A stretch of 64,000 bases of DNA from JAJDYQ01 sp965214035 (GTDB lineage: Bacteria > Pseudomonadota > Gammaproteobacteria > JAJDYQ01). Positions 24,104 to 35,000 of this stretch are shown in pieces; within the stretch, counting starts at the first letter, position 1; the number at the start of each line of letters is the position of its first letter. Under the pieces are notes generated by a model. That model saw only the letters and a program-made list of their open reading frames with translations, ran no database searches and was not told the DNA's origin. The stretch spans positions 62,001 to 126,000 of the forward strand of contig OZ243932.1 in NCBI GenBank assembly GCA_965214035.1, in the 5' to 3' direction. The position numbers and the translations under genes are program-made.

Positions 24104-25960
24104 ATGAACCACTATCCCGCCTGGAAATACCTGATCGTTTTTGGCGTCATCATCGCCGGACTGTTTTTTGCGCTACCGAATATCTACGGTAACAACCCTG
24201 CGGTCCAGATATCGGCCCGTACCGGCAGCGTCCTTGACCTGTCAACGGAGACAGCAGTCAGAAACATCCTGCTGGAATCCGGCATTGAGCACAAGGAAAT
24301 CACATTTGAAGGAGAGCGCCTGATTGTGCGCTTTAACAACACAGGGGACCAATTACGGGCCAACAGCGATATTCGACAGGGACTGGGGCGTGGTTATTCC
24401 GTAGCGCAGAACATTGTTTCCGGCACACCCGCATGGCTGCGTGGCACCGACCCGATGTACCTGGGGCTGGACCTGCGTGGTGGAGTACACCTGCTGCTCG
24501 AGGTCGATATGGAAGCCGCTGTTACCAAGGCTGAAGACCGATATGTTGAAGACATACGGACAGAACTGCGTGGCAACCGTGTGAAATACCTGTCGGTAAA
24601 ACGTCGTGACGAAGGTGGCGTGGAAGTCCGTTTTCGGAGTCGTGCAGAACTGGATGCGGCATACCAGTTGATCAGAAATGAATTTCCCTCGCTGAACCTG
24701 TCAGAGCGAGGTGCGGACAGCAACCTGTTTCTGATTGGAGTGCTCTCCGATCAGGAAATACGGGAAGTCAAGACATTTGCCGTCGAACAGAACCTGACAA
24801 CACTGCGCAAACGGGTCAATGAACTGGGGGTTGCCGAGCCGAACATCTCCCGTCAGGGTGAAGACCGTATCGTGGTTCAACTGCCCGGTGTGCAGGACTC
24901 CATACGGATGCGAGAAATCCTCAGTGCAACGGCGACACTGGAATTTCGGGTTGTCACAGATGCCGGTATTGCGGCGCGGCAAGCGAAGGAAAGTGGACGG
25001 GTACCGGTTGGCAATCTGCTGTTTGAGCGTCGTAACGGAGAACCCGTACTGATGAAGCGGCGCGTGATCCTGACCGGTGAATATATTATTGATGCCAACT
25101 CCGGCTTTGACCAGATCAGTGCCAGCCCTGCGGTCTTCATCACGCTGGATGCCAAGGGAGCCAAACGCATGAGCGAAGCGACCAAAGAACTGGTGGGTCA
25201 GGTTATGGGCGTAGTCTTTATAGAAAGACAGGTAGAAACCATCGAAAAAGACGGAGAAAAAATAAAGAAGCGCAGCGTTGTGCAGGAAGTCATCAACACA
25301 GCCACGATACAGGAACGGCTCTCCAAGCGCTTCCAGATTACCGGACTGGACAGCCCCCGCGAGGCACGCGACCTGGCCCTGCTGCTGCGCGCCGGTGCCC
25401 TGGCAGTGCCCATCGAGATTGTCGAGGAACGCACTGTCGGCCCAAGCATGGGGCAGGACAACATTGATCAGGGGTTTCGCTCCGTGGTGGCCGGCTTTGT
25501 ACTGGTGCTGATTTTTATGGGACTGTACTACCGGGCATTTGGTCTGATAGCCAACATGGCACTGTTTCTCAATCTGGTGCTTATCGTTGCCGTACTATCC
25601 ATGCTGCAGGCCACGCTCACCCTGCCGGGCATCGCCGGCATCGTGCTGACGGTAGGCATGGCGGTTGATGCCAACGTACTCATCTTCGAGCGCATACGGG
25701 AAGAACTGTCCATCGGCAACACACCGCAGGCCAGCATTCAGGCCGGCTATGAAAAAGCCTTCGTAACGATTGCCGATGCCAACGTAACCACACTGATTGC
25801 GGCGCTGGTTCTGTTTATTTTTGGTACCGGCCCGATCAAGGGCTTTGCCATCACCCTGTCCATTGGCATAGTGACCTCCATGTTCACCGCCATCATGGGC
25901 ACCCGCTCCATTGTCAATATGCTGTATGGCGGCAAAAAACTCAGACAACTTCCAATATAG
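24104..25960 (+). CDS. secD: Protein translocase subunit SecD
   Basis: The 618-residue protein has an N-terminal membrane helix (WKYLIVFGVIIAGLFFALP), then a large periplasmic region with LGLDLRGGVHLLLEVD. The C-terminal half has five membrane segments, starting near GFRSVVAGFVLVLIFMGLYY. It includes GMAVDANVLIFERIREEL, with the conserved Asp of the proton path, and ends at the last helix near GSRSIVNMLYG-like sequence. SecD uses the proton gradient to pull proteins through SecYEG. Its length is normal and its neighbours conserved (yajC-secD-secF). Confidence 0.95.
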   Translation: MNHYPAWKYLIVFGVIIAGLFFALPNIYGNNPAVQISARTGSVLDLSTETAVRNILLESGIEHKEITFEGERLIVRFNNTGDQLRANSDIRQGLGRGYSVAQNIVSGTPAWLRGTDPMYLGLDLRGGVHLLLEVDMEAAVTKAEDRYVEDIRTELRGNRVKYLSVKRRDEGGVEVRFRSRAELDAAYQLIRNEFPSLNLSERGADSNLFLIGVLSDQEIREVKTFAVEQNLTTLRKRVNELGVAEPNISRQGEDRIVVQLPGVQDSIRMREILSATATLEFRVVTDAGIAARQAKESGRVPVGNLLFERRNGEPVLMKRRVILTGEYIIDANSGFDQISASPAVFITLDAKGAKRMSEATKELVGQVMGVVFIERQVETIEKDGEKIKKRSVVQEVINTATIQERLSKRFQITGLDSPREARDLALLLRAGALAVPIEIVEERTVGPSMGQDNIDQGFRSVVAGFVLVLIFMGLYYRAFGLIANMALFLNLVLIVAVLSMLQATLTLPGIAGIVLTVGMAVDANVLIFERIREELSIGNTPQASIQAGYEKAFVTIADANVTTLIAALVLFIFGTGPIKGFAITLSIGIVTSMFTAIMGTRSIVNMLYGGKKLRQLPI

Positions 25961-25976
25961 AAGGTATCGATAACCA

Positions 25977-26909
25977 ATGAGATTTTTCACAAAGACAACC
26001 CGCATTGACTTTATGCGCCAGCGCAGGCCGGCGACCATACTCTCCGTCATACTGATCATCGTCGCCACCATCTCGCTGGTGCTGCAGCAACTGAGCTTCG
26101 GCATCGACTTTACCGGCGGCACACAGGTTGAAATCGGTTACCAACAGCCGGTCGAACTCAGACCGATACGCTCGGCCCTGGCCGATGCCGGTCTCGACAA
26201 CTACGTCGTCCAGCACTTTGGTACGGCCAGAGACGTGCTGATTCGTCTGGCACCGGTGCCGGGACAGGACAAAACCGACCTGAGCAGCCTCATTCTGGCG
26301 GCACTTGAAAACACCGGACAACTACAACTGCGCCGGGTTGACTTTGTCGGCCCCCAGGTGGGAGAAGAACTGACACAACAGGGCGGCCTGGCGGTTCTGT
26401 ACGCACTTTTTTTTATTCTGGCCTATGTCACCCTGCGGTTTGAATTTCGTTTTGCCGTCGGTTCCGTAACTGCTCTGGTGCATGACGTGATTCTCGTGGT
26501 GGGCACCTTCTCGGTGCTGCAACTGGATTTTGACCTGACCGTACTGGCAGCGATACTGGCCGTCATCGGCTACTCCCTGAACGACACCATTGTCGTCTTC
26601 GACCGCATCCGCGAAAACTTCAGAAAGATGCGCAAGGCCAATGCGGTACAAATAGTCAATACCTCGATCAACCAGATGCTGGGGCGCACCCTCGTCACCT
26701 CTCTGACCACTCTGCTGGTGCTGCTGGCCCTGTTCTTTTTTGGAGGAGAAGTGATACGCGGCTTTGCACTGGCGCTGATTATCGGCGTGGTTGTGGGAAC
26801 CTACTCATCAATCTATGTAGCCAGTGCCGCCGCGCTGGCGCTCGGAGTGGACAAGGAAGACCTGATTCAGCCCCGCAAAGAAGGCGTTACTGCCGACGAC
26901 ATGCCCTGA
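25977..26909 (+). CDS. secF: Protein translocase subunit SecF
   Basis: The 310-residue partner of SecD has a first helix (TILSVILIIVATISLVL), FGIDFTGGTQVEIGY, and five C-terminal helices with GYSLNDTIVVFDRIRENFRK and NTSINQMLGRTLVTSLTTLL. It follows secD by 16 bp. The complex acts late in export at the inner membrane. Confidence 0.95.
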   Translation: MRFFTKTTRIDFMRQRRPATILSVILIIVATISLVLQQLSFGIDFTGGTQVEIGYQQPVELRPIRSALADAGLDNYVVQHFGTARDVLIRLAPVPGQDKTDLSSLILAALENTGQLQLRRVDFVGPQVGEELTQQGGLAVLYALFFILAYVTLRFEFRFAVGSVTALVHDVILVVGTFSVLQLDFDLTVLAAILAVIGYSLNDTIVVFDRIRENFRKMRKANAVQIVNTSINQMLGRTLVTSLTTLLVLLALFFFGGEVIRGFALALIIGVVVGTYSSIYVASAAALALGVDKEDLIQPRKEGVTADDMP

Positions 26910-26933
26910 AACCGCCGCCTGACGACTCCCCCG

Positions 26934-27404
26934 ATGCCCGACATGACAACCGACGAACAATGGATGCACAGGGCACTGGCAATGGCATACCGCGCCCGTG
27001 ATGCCGGTGAAGTGCCGGTCGGTGCCGTCATCGTCAAGGACGAGGCACTGGTCGGCCAGGGATACAACCGCCCGATAGCCGACGCCGATCCGACCGCCCA
27101 TGCCGAGATTGTGGCAATACGTGACGCCGCACAGAAAAGCGGCAACTACCGACTGCCCGGTCATATCCTGTATGCCACCCTGGAACCCTGCCTGATGTGT
27201 GCCGGAGCCATGATCCACGCCCGCATACAAAGACTGGTGTATGGTGCCCCGGACCTCCGTGCCGGCGTCATCAAAAGCCACCTGGACGCCTTCGGGCAGA
27301 CCTTCCTGAATCATCGCATAACCGTCACATCCGGCATCCTGGCCGAACAATGTGCCGAACTGCTGTCCTCGTTTTTCAGGGACAAACGGGCCGACAGGCG
27401 ATGA
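26934..27404 (+). CDS. tadA: tRNA-specific adenosine deaminase
   Basis: TadA converts A34 to inosine in tRNA-Arg(ACG). The 156-residue deaminase has the zinc site PTAHAEIVAIRDA and PCLMCAGAMIHARI, with VGAVIVKDEALVGQGYN before it. ATG 26943 (MTTDEQWM) is an equally good start. It is 25 bp after secF. Its stop lies only about 7 bp before a fragment of an autotransporter gene, which marks a rearrangement breakpoint. Confidence 0.93.
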   Translation: MPDMTTDEQWMHRALAMAYRARDAGEVPVGAVIVKDEALVGQGYNRPIADADPTAHAEIVAIRDAAQKSGNYRLPGHILYATLEPCLMCAGAMIHARIQRLVYGAPDLRAGVIKSHLDAFGQTFLNHRITVTSGILAEQCAELLSSFFRDKRADRR

Positions 27405-27410
27405 ACCGGC

Positions 27411-27666
27411 ACAGACCGGTATGGAATCGAAGCACCATCTGGAGCAGGTATCGGCCACCGCCGGTCTGCGCGGTACGCTGCTGGAGCGTCCGGTAGAGCA
27501 GGGCGGTTTGACCCTGGAGCTGATTTCGGGCCTGACCCTCGGCTGGCGTCTGCTGTCCAATCCGTTTGACCTGACCTCCGAACTCGATATCAAGGCCATC
27601 CGCCGCGAGCAGGATGACAATAACCCGCGCCACAGCGTCGGCGCGGAGTGGAAGCTGAACTGGTAG
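27411..27666 (+). pseudogene. Remnant of a paralogue of the giant autotransporter, with a 570-bp internal deletion
   Basis: This frame encodes two pieces of the barrel seen in the gene at 28956. ESKHHLEQVSATAGLRGTLL through LELISGLTL corresponds to 36865-36988. GWRLLSNPFDLTSELDIKAI through the final EWKLNW corresponds to 37558-37685. The join lies at CTGACnCT, present at both places in the intact gene (36981 and 37551), so exactly 570 bp (190 codons) were removed in frame. There is no start or signal peptide. Even the downstream terminator is duplicated. It is a leftover of a tandem copy. Confidence 0.88.
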
Positions 27667-27700
27667 GATTTCCGTAGCTGGCACCTCCCTGCCGGCTGTT

Positions 27701-27743
27701 GCGGGGCCGGATCCATCCGTATTGTCACCGGCCCCGCTTTTTT
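27701..27743 (+). terminator. Rho-independent terminator after the autotransporter remnant
   Basis: GCGGGGCCGG (27701-27710) pairs with CCGGCCCCGC (27728-27737), followed by TTTTTT. It closely matches the terminator at 37720 that ends the intact gene, as does the preceding GCACCTCCCTGCCGGCTG. Confidence 0.9.
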
Positions 27744-27812
27744 ATGGCTCCAACCGTCCATGCCTGACACGCTCAGGCATAGGCGGCAGGCTGTCCAGAT
27801 TGCCCGACTGGC

Positions 27813-28086
27813 TCAGAGATATATTGCCTCCTGAATCAGGCTGATATTACGACGCAAAAGGAATTTCTCAGGTTGTGGTTGGCTTCGCATAACTTATCCA
27901 GTAGTTCAGGGGTCGATATTTCACATACTGTCGCCGTCTCTAATGCCATAGCGGGGGAATTGGGACATATATCCCCAGCCCATCCAGACTCACAATCTCG
28001 CCGGGCAGGTAAAAGCCGGTTATCTGCTCCCGGCCCTGCTCGTTAATGATGAATGTTTTATAAGAACCTGAGCTGACAGCGAAAAT
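27813..28086 (-). pseudogene. Decayed FNR/CRP-family regulator gene
   Basis: Pieces of an FNR-like protein appear in order on the minus strand. IFAVSSGSYKTFIINEQGRE and QITGFYLPGEIVSLDGLG (28086 to about 27990) come first. After a frame change ALETATVCEISTPELLDKLC and EANHNLR appear, and after another FLLRRNISLIQEAIYL (to about 27813). These follow FNR blocks from the end of the cNMP-binding barrel to the dimerisation helix. The N-terminal iron-sulfur cysteines and the DNA-binding helix-turn-helix are not found. FNR-type proteins sense oxygen; this one cannot be functional. Homology may extend weakly to about 27770. Confidence 0.75.
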
Positions 28087-28192
28087 CCTTCATGATGCTG
28101 CTTTCTGCATTATGATAGCAATATCCGTTTGAATGGTTATCCAGATCATGGTTTTGCCTCCAAAACGACAGGGCCGCTCGCTTTCCGAATGA

Positions 28193-28492
28193 TTTCAGAC
28201 AACAGCAGGAGCAGACTTACTGGAAAAGGAAAATGCCCTGTTGAAGAAAGTCCTGCCGGAGCTGTTTGGCTATCATCTACTGTGGACCGGGGAAGGGAAT
28301 TATTGTTCGGGTGTTGCAGCTTCATCGGTCGCACACCATGTCCGCCTGCAGGCACCGGATAAATCCGCTGCCAAAGATTGTGATGTCATCGGTAGCCATA
28401 CCAGCCTGCCTGTTCAGCGGGACAGCATTGATGTTGTCATTCTGCCGCATCTTCTGGAGTATGACCCACACCCACATGCGATCCACCGATAA
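28193..28492 (+). pseudogene. Truncated SAM-dependent methyltransferase (YafS-like)
   Basis: The frame contains ALLKKVLPELFGYHLLWTG near the start and LPVQRDSIDVVILPHLLEYD near the end. These are hallmarks of the small class I methyltransferases often found beside rnhA and gloB (LFGYHLL…, then lp…DSiDvvlLPHtLEfs.dPHq). After DPHPHAIHR the frame stops, so about half of the protein, including the remaining Rossmann part, is lost. The motif I glycine loop is poor as well. No start codon with a ribosome binding site is evident. It lies in the same decayed stretch as the FNR remnant. Confidence 0.65.
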
Positions 28493-28624
28493 AACAGCAC
28501 ATTATAACCGGCAAAATCCCTCCATAAAGGCAGCCGTGACCACAAACCCCGACCCGATACACCATAAATTTCGACAAAAAATACAATTTATGCTAAAAAG
28601 GGCTGTTTTTTGCTGACCGGCTGC

Positions 28625-28630
28625 TATAAT
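28625..28630 (+). promoter_or_regulatory. Candidate -10 box for the giant autotransporter
   Basis: TATAAT stands about 160 bp before the first upstream start codon and 330 bp before the likely start of the giant gene. No matching -35 box is visible at 16-18 bp. 28493-28624 and 28631-28789 contain no recognised gene. Confidence 0.35.
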
Positions 28631-28789
28631 TCAGGAAACAAAGACCAACTGAACCGCTTGCCAGTGATGGCAGGCTGATTTAAGATAAGCCCAACCCTGT
28701 CAGCGGGCACGGTATCCGGCCCTTGCAACAGATACCACAAACAGTAACCGATAATCGGAAATTGATGAAAACACACGACGGAGAATAAC

Positions 28790-29017
28790 ATGAAATCTGG
28801 ACAAAAATGGATTCTGAACAGCAACAAGAGTCATACCGTGATATGCAAAATCATCACAGTCATAAACAATGCCCTGCGACCGGCAGGCATCGATATTGAC
28901 CTGTGTAAAAATACAGCCCCCCCCCCCCCCCCCCCCAAATGGGAGGGTATATCTGATGCCGGCCGTCGATGCCGGCCGCTCTGCGGTGCATTCCTGTCGC
29001 GGGGCAGATGCCTCTGA
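28790..29017 (+). CDS. Short upstream open frame crossing the poly-C tract
   Basis: ATG 28790 has a good ribosome binding site (GGAG, six bases away) and opens a 75-codon frame (MKSGQKWILNSNKSHTVICK…). It enters the C tract as a proline run and then stops at 29017 in a phase different from the giant gene. Loss of one C or gain of two would fuse it in frame to the autotransporter ORF. It could be an upstream regulatory frame, a real N-terminus in another phase state, or chance. No family was recognised. Confidence 0.4.
   Translation: MKSGQKWILNSNKSHTVICKIITVINNALRPAGIDIDLCKNTAPPPPPPKWEGISDAGRRCRPLCGAFLSRGRCL
28917..28936 (+). repeat. Homopolymeric tract of 20 C
   Basis: Twenty consecutive C lie 5 bp before the ribosome binding site of the giant autotransporter gene and inside the upstream frame at 28790. 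Tracts of this length mutate by slippage at high frequency in bacteria and are a classical phase-variation device at surface-protein genes. The exact count is also prone to sequencing error. Confidence 0.9.
28942..28946 (+). promoter_or_regulatory. Ribosome binding site that decides the giant gene's start
   Basis: GGAGG lies nine bases before ATG 28956, the best start context in the region. It favours 28956 over ATG 28869, which would lie before the C tract with no such site. Confidence 0.6.
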
Positions 29018-32000
29018 GCCTCCTGGCCGGCTGACGCGCCGGTCTTTTTCCGACAGTTTCCATTCTGTGACAGCCCGCACCGCCGGCTGGCTGCGCCGTG
29101 CGGCGGTGGTGTCATTGCTCGGACTGCCACTGCTGACAGTGTTCGCGACCGGGGCGCAGGCCCAGGAGTGCACCGGCAATGGCCCCTACGAGGTTCCGCA
29201 TGACTGGGCCCTGAACCCCTCCGGTCTCTCTGCCGGCACCAATTTCCGCCTGCTGTTCCTGACCTCGACGGTGCGCAATCCGAGTGCGACCGCTATCGGT
29301 ACCTACAACACCTTCGTACAGACCCGCGCCAAGGCGGGGCACAGCGCGATCACCGACAGCTGCGGCAACCGGTTCACGGTCGTCGGTTCGACCAGTACGG
29401 TTGATGCCCGGGACAATACCTCAACGACCGGCGCGGGTCAGGCGATCTACTGGCTGAATGGCCCCAAGGTCGCTGACAACTATGCTGATTTTTACGATAG
29501 AACCTGGGACAGCTATGCGAGCAAGAATGAGCATGGAAATGCCAACACTTCCCACATCACGGTATTCACGGGCAGCAACAACGATGGCACAAAAGCGAGC
29601 GGAAATGAGCTCGGCTCCACCAATGTCAGAGTTGGCGCGAGAAACCCTGCCGTTCACCAAGGCCCCCTTAGCAACGGAAGCAACCGTGGTTCGCTGAATA
29701 CCCGTCCCTTCTACGCCCTGTCCCCCATCTTCACGGTAGGCGCAGCACCATCCATCGTATCCATCAGCGCCCCCGCGGACGCGAACGAGGGCGATGCCGG
29801 CACGACGGACAAGCTCTTCACGATAAACCTGTCGGAGGCCATTGGGCAGCGTCTCAATCTGAGGGTTTGCTACACGGGAACCGCGACCCGGGGCGCATCC
29901 GACGACTACCAGCCTTTACAATCCAACAGCGTCTCCCTTAATCCGAACTGCGCGTTCCCATCCATCCCCGCCGGAAGAACTACATCGCGCAGCGCCGGCA
30001 TACGCATACGGGGCGACACCGCCGCCGAACCGGATGAGACGGTCATTGCCACGCTGTCCTTCACTGGCTCCCCGCCCACCGGCGTGGTCCTCGGCACGTC
30101 CACGGCGACCCATATCATCCTCAACGACGACTTACCACAAATCACCATTGCTGCCGACACCGCCTCTGTCGCCGAAGGCACCACCGCCAGCTTCACCATC
30201 ACGACCAACGCGCCTCCGGCAGACGACATGACCATTAATTTAACCGTCTCTGAAGACGAAACCAATGGCCAGAACTTTGTCGCTGCCGGTGACGAAGGCA
30301 GCAAAACGGTCACCATTCAGGCCGGTCAACCCTCGGCCACCTATACCGTCGCCACAGACGACAACAGCACCCCCGAACTGAGCGGTGCGGTCACCGTCAC
30401 CCTCAACGACGGCACCGGCTACACCGTCGGCTCCACCAACATCGCCACCGTCAACATCACCAATGACGACCCCTATGTCGTATCCATGAGCATCGAACCG
30501 GCAGAAGGAGATGAAGGCAATAGTGGTGGCTTGACCGATGCCGCCACACTGACCTTTACCGTGAATCCGCCAAGGCCAGAGGGATTCAGGTATAGAATCT
30601 GTTTGGACGGTGGTACCGCCGAGCGTGGTAGCAGTGCAGACTATCAGTTCACGGGCCTAAATGACATAGTGGTTCCTATTGCTCCTGCTGGTAGTTGCGA
30701 TAACGCTCTGGATTTCTTCTTCAACAGTAATCAGGCATCCTTCAGCCAAAAAATCCGGGTCAACGGTGACAGCCTGTTCGAGGGCGACGAAACCGTCACC
30801 GTCAGCCTGCAACGAATCAATAATTTGGGCGGCAACCTCGACACTCCCGACGATGTCATCATCTCCCCCACGGCCGGCAGTGTCACCTACACCATTCAAA
30901 ACGACGACACCACCCCGCCAGAGCTGACCATCACACCCGATGCCGCCATGGTCACAGAAGGCTCGCCGGCCAGCTTCACCATCACGGCCAATACACCGTC
31001 CGGACTGCCCACCACGGTCAACCTGATGGTCAGCGAGGCCGACGGCGACGGCAACTTTGTGGCGTCCGGCGACAAGGGTCCCAAGTCCTTCCTGCTGCCG
31101 GCCGGCGTAGGTTCCGCCAGGTATGAAATAGACACCGTCTATGACAACACCGATGTCGAAAACGGCACCCTCACGGTGGCACTGGCCACCGGCGACGGCT
31201 ACACCATCGGCTCCACCAATACGGCCGTGGTCGCCATCATCAATGAGGAGCCGCATGTCGTATCCATCAGCATCGAACCGGAAGCAAGGGCGGAGGGCAG
31301 CAGCGGGGGCTTTGTGGATGCGGCCACCGTGACTTTTACCGTGGATCCGCCCAGATCGGCAGATTTTGATGTCGCACTATGTGCCCCGGGTGGTGGCATC
31401 GCTACCGCCGAGCGCGGCAGCAGCAGCAGTGCGGACTATCAGTACACAGACATGGATGACACAGCACTTGGTTTTACCAATACTCTTCTCGGTATTCCGT
31501 GCCGGTTATTAACCTTTAATGGTGGTATATCGTCCCTCTCCCATAAGATCCGCGTCAATGGCGACAGCGTGTTTGAAAACGATGAAATGTTTGTGATACA
31601 ACTACGGGGGAATAGTCCTTTATCGTCTCGAGCCATTGGTGGTTCTGTTACCCCAGCTAATGTCGTTTTCCCAGGTGCCGGAGAAAGCACCGCCAACTAC
31701 ACCATCCGCAATGACGATGACCCGCCCATGATTTCCATTGCCGGCGGCAGTCCGGCCACCGAGGGAGCCGGCACCCTCACCTACACACTGACGGCGGACA
31801 AACCCCCGGCCACCGATCTGACCATTGACCTGACCGTCATGGACGCACCCGGCAGTGACTTTATTGCAGCAGAAGGCGACCAGAACGTCACCTTCCCGGC
31901 CGGCACCACCGCGCTCAACTACGAAATTCCGATCACCGACGATGAAGTCGATGAAGCCAGCGGCGAGGTCACGGTGACAATCAATGACGGTACCGGCTAT

Positions 32001-35000
32001 ACCGCCGGCACCGATACGGCTACCATCAGAGTGCGCGACGACGATGCCACCACCGTCACCCTGGCCGAAAATCCGGCCGGCGACCTCGATGAAGGTGCCC
32101 GCAAACAGATTACCCTGACCGTGAACCGTCCACTGGGTGGCAGAGGTTTTATCGAATCGCTGTTCGTGCGGTTAATGTTCGGCGGCACCGCCACACTGGG
32201 TACGGACTACACCCTGACCGGCATCTCGGCGACCCACGTGGGTTACAATCGGCTGGATCGTCCGGGGATTAGTATTGAATTTACCGGCCCGGGCTCCGAG
32301 CCTGCTGCCACCACCGCCACGCTGATCCTGACAACCACCGCGGATGGCGTCTCCGACTCCGGCGAAGACATCACCATTGCTGTGAGCAGCGTGTCCAATG
32401 CCGCTGGCCTGGACGGCGGTGTGGGTGTGATCGGCACCAGCACGATTGCCTTTGACATTATCGAACAGCCGGCCCTGTCCCTGAATCCATCCACCCTGAC
32501 CATTGACGAGGGCGATACGGCGACCTATACCGTGTCTCTGGCCACCCGGCCCAATGCGGCAGTGGCTATTGCTCTCAGCGGTCAGGCCGGTACCGATCTG
32601 ACCCTGAGTGATGATACCCTCAACTTCACCACCCAGAACTGGAACCAGCCGCAGACCATCACGGTCACCGCCGGGTCGGACGGCGACGCCCAATCGGATG
32701 CCCCGATCGCCCTGTTGCACACCGCCACCGGTGGCGACTATGCCACCGTCACCGGTGAAGTCACGGTCACTATCACCGAAGACGATACGGCCGGTATCAC
32801 CGTACAGCCGACCACCTTGGCCGTGGATGAAGGCGGCACCAACAACTATACCGTGGTACTGACCTCGGCCCCGGCCGGCGAGGTCATCATCACGGTTGAT
32901 CCGGGCACGGTCGCCACCGTCAATAATGACATGCTGACCTTTACCCAGAGTAACTGGAATCAGGCACAGACGGTCACCGTGACCGGCATGGATGACGCGG
33001 TGCACAACGCCGGCGATGTACGCTCTGGCACCATCACCCACGCCATCAGCCAGGGCGACAGAGGCGATTATCCCATTGGCCGTGAGATTGACCCGGTACA
33101 GCTCACCGTCGCCGACAACGATGACCCGGCCTTGAGCGTACAAGTGGTGGGCGACCATACCAGCATTGAAGAAGGCGGTGCCCGCATGATACAGATCACC
33201 GTATCACCGGATACCGGCGAGACATTCACACTGGTCGATGTCCGTCCCTTGCTGGATATCAGCGACGGCTATGAGTTGACGCTGGATCAGACCGACACCA
33301 GCCTGGATCCGACCCTGCAATTTGAGGTCAGCGTGACCGACAATGATCAGGATGGGGCGGATGGTATGCTGACCATTGATGTTTCCTCCGTGAGCGGCTA
33401 TGCCGCCGGCAGCCCGGCCATGGTACAACTGACTGTCAATGACAACGACCAGGCCGATATCCGGATCGCCGAGACCGGTAGCGTCACCCGTGTCGCTGAA
33501 AACGGCGGCACCGACAGCTACACCGTGGCACTGACCTCACAGCCAACCGCCAGCGTCACCGTCACCGCTGCTCCCGGCACCGGCATCACGATGACCGACA
33601 CCACCCTGACCTTTACCAGCACGGACTGGAACCAATCGCAGACCCTCATCGTCACTGGTCAGGATAACAATGACGACGATGCCAGCGATCGCCGTGTCGC
33701 CATCCGCCATACCCTGAGCGGCGATAGCCAATACAGCGGCCTCAGCATTGACGACCTGATGGTCATGGTTGATGACGACGATCCGACCGAAGTCAGCCTG
33801 ACCCGCACCGGCAGCATGGGCGCTATTGATGAAGGCCAGGCCATTACCTTCACGGTCGAGTTAGGTCGTGCCCTGATCGCCGGCGAAATCATCGAGGTAC
33901 CCCTGAGCATAGCCGGTACCGATGTCGAGCTGGCGGACTGGAGCCTGGCACTACAATCGGGCACGGGTGTGGTCCTGTCCAAGGAGGACACAATGACCCC
34001 ACAACTGAGTTTTGAGAATGCTGGCGCACAGACGGCTGAACTGACCTTGACCGCCATCGGCGACAATACGATGGAGGGCAGCGGCTCCGAGACCTTCATC
34101 ATTGCCCTGGGGCCGGACGGCACGGTCACCAATGGCTTTGACCACAGCAGTCTGAACACCAATGTGGGCGGCGGTGCCGTTCCGGATTCATCCGACCATT
34201 TCAGTGTGCAGGTCAACGATGTCATTGTCATGCCGATGATCACCATCACCGGTGGTGCCACGGTCACGGAAGGGATGGGCAGTGCCAGCTTTACCCTGAC
34301 GGCCACACCGGCTCCGACGGACGCCCTGACCCTGATGCTCAATGTCAGTGGCGGCAGCGATTTTATCGCCACCAGCGGCGCACAGTCAGTCACCCTGAAT
34401 AGTGGTTCCAGCACGGTGACTTATTTGATTGCGACGCAGGGCGATGCTGTGGATGAGGCGAATGGCACCGTGACCGTGACGGTGGGTGATGGTACGGGCT
34501 ATGAAGTGGGCGATCCGTCCGAGGTGTCCGCGTCCGTCGCGATACATGACGATGATGCCACCCCGGTCACGCTGGCCGGTGATCCTGGTAATGTGGCCGA
34601 AGGCGACAGCAAACCGCTCACCCTCACCCTGGGTCGCGCTCTGGAGGCCGGCGAGCAACTGACCGTGCGGCTGACCTTCGGCGGTACCGCGCTCTTCGGC
34701 ACCGACTACACATTGACCGGCACCACAGCCAATGGCGTGGATTACAGCGATCTGAGCGGCGGCAGCGTGACCTTCAGCGCCGGTGGTCAGATGGCCACCC
34801 TGACCCTGATGGCACAAACGGATACCATGGCCGAGACCGGCGGCGAAACGGTCCGCATTGTTCTGGGCACACTGGACAGCAGTTCCGGCATCAACCTGGG
34901 CGGCGGTGCCTCTGGCATGGGCAATGTTGATTTTACGATTCAGGAACAACCGGCGCTGGTATTGAGCACGACTCGCCTGACCCTCATTGAAGGCGACAGT

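Noticed and set aside
28869..28955. Start of the giant protein at ATG 28869
   Set aside because: It lies before the C tract and has no ribosome binding site; ATG 28956 has GGAGG at nine bases.
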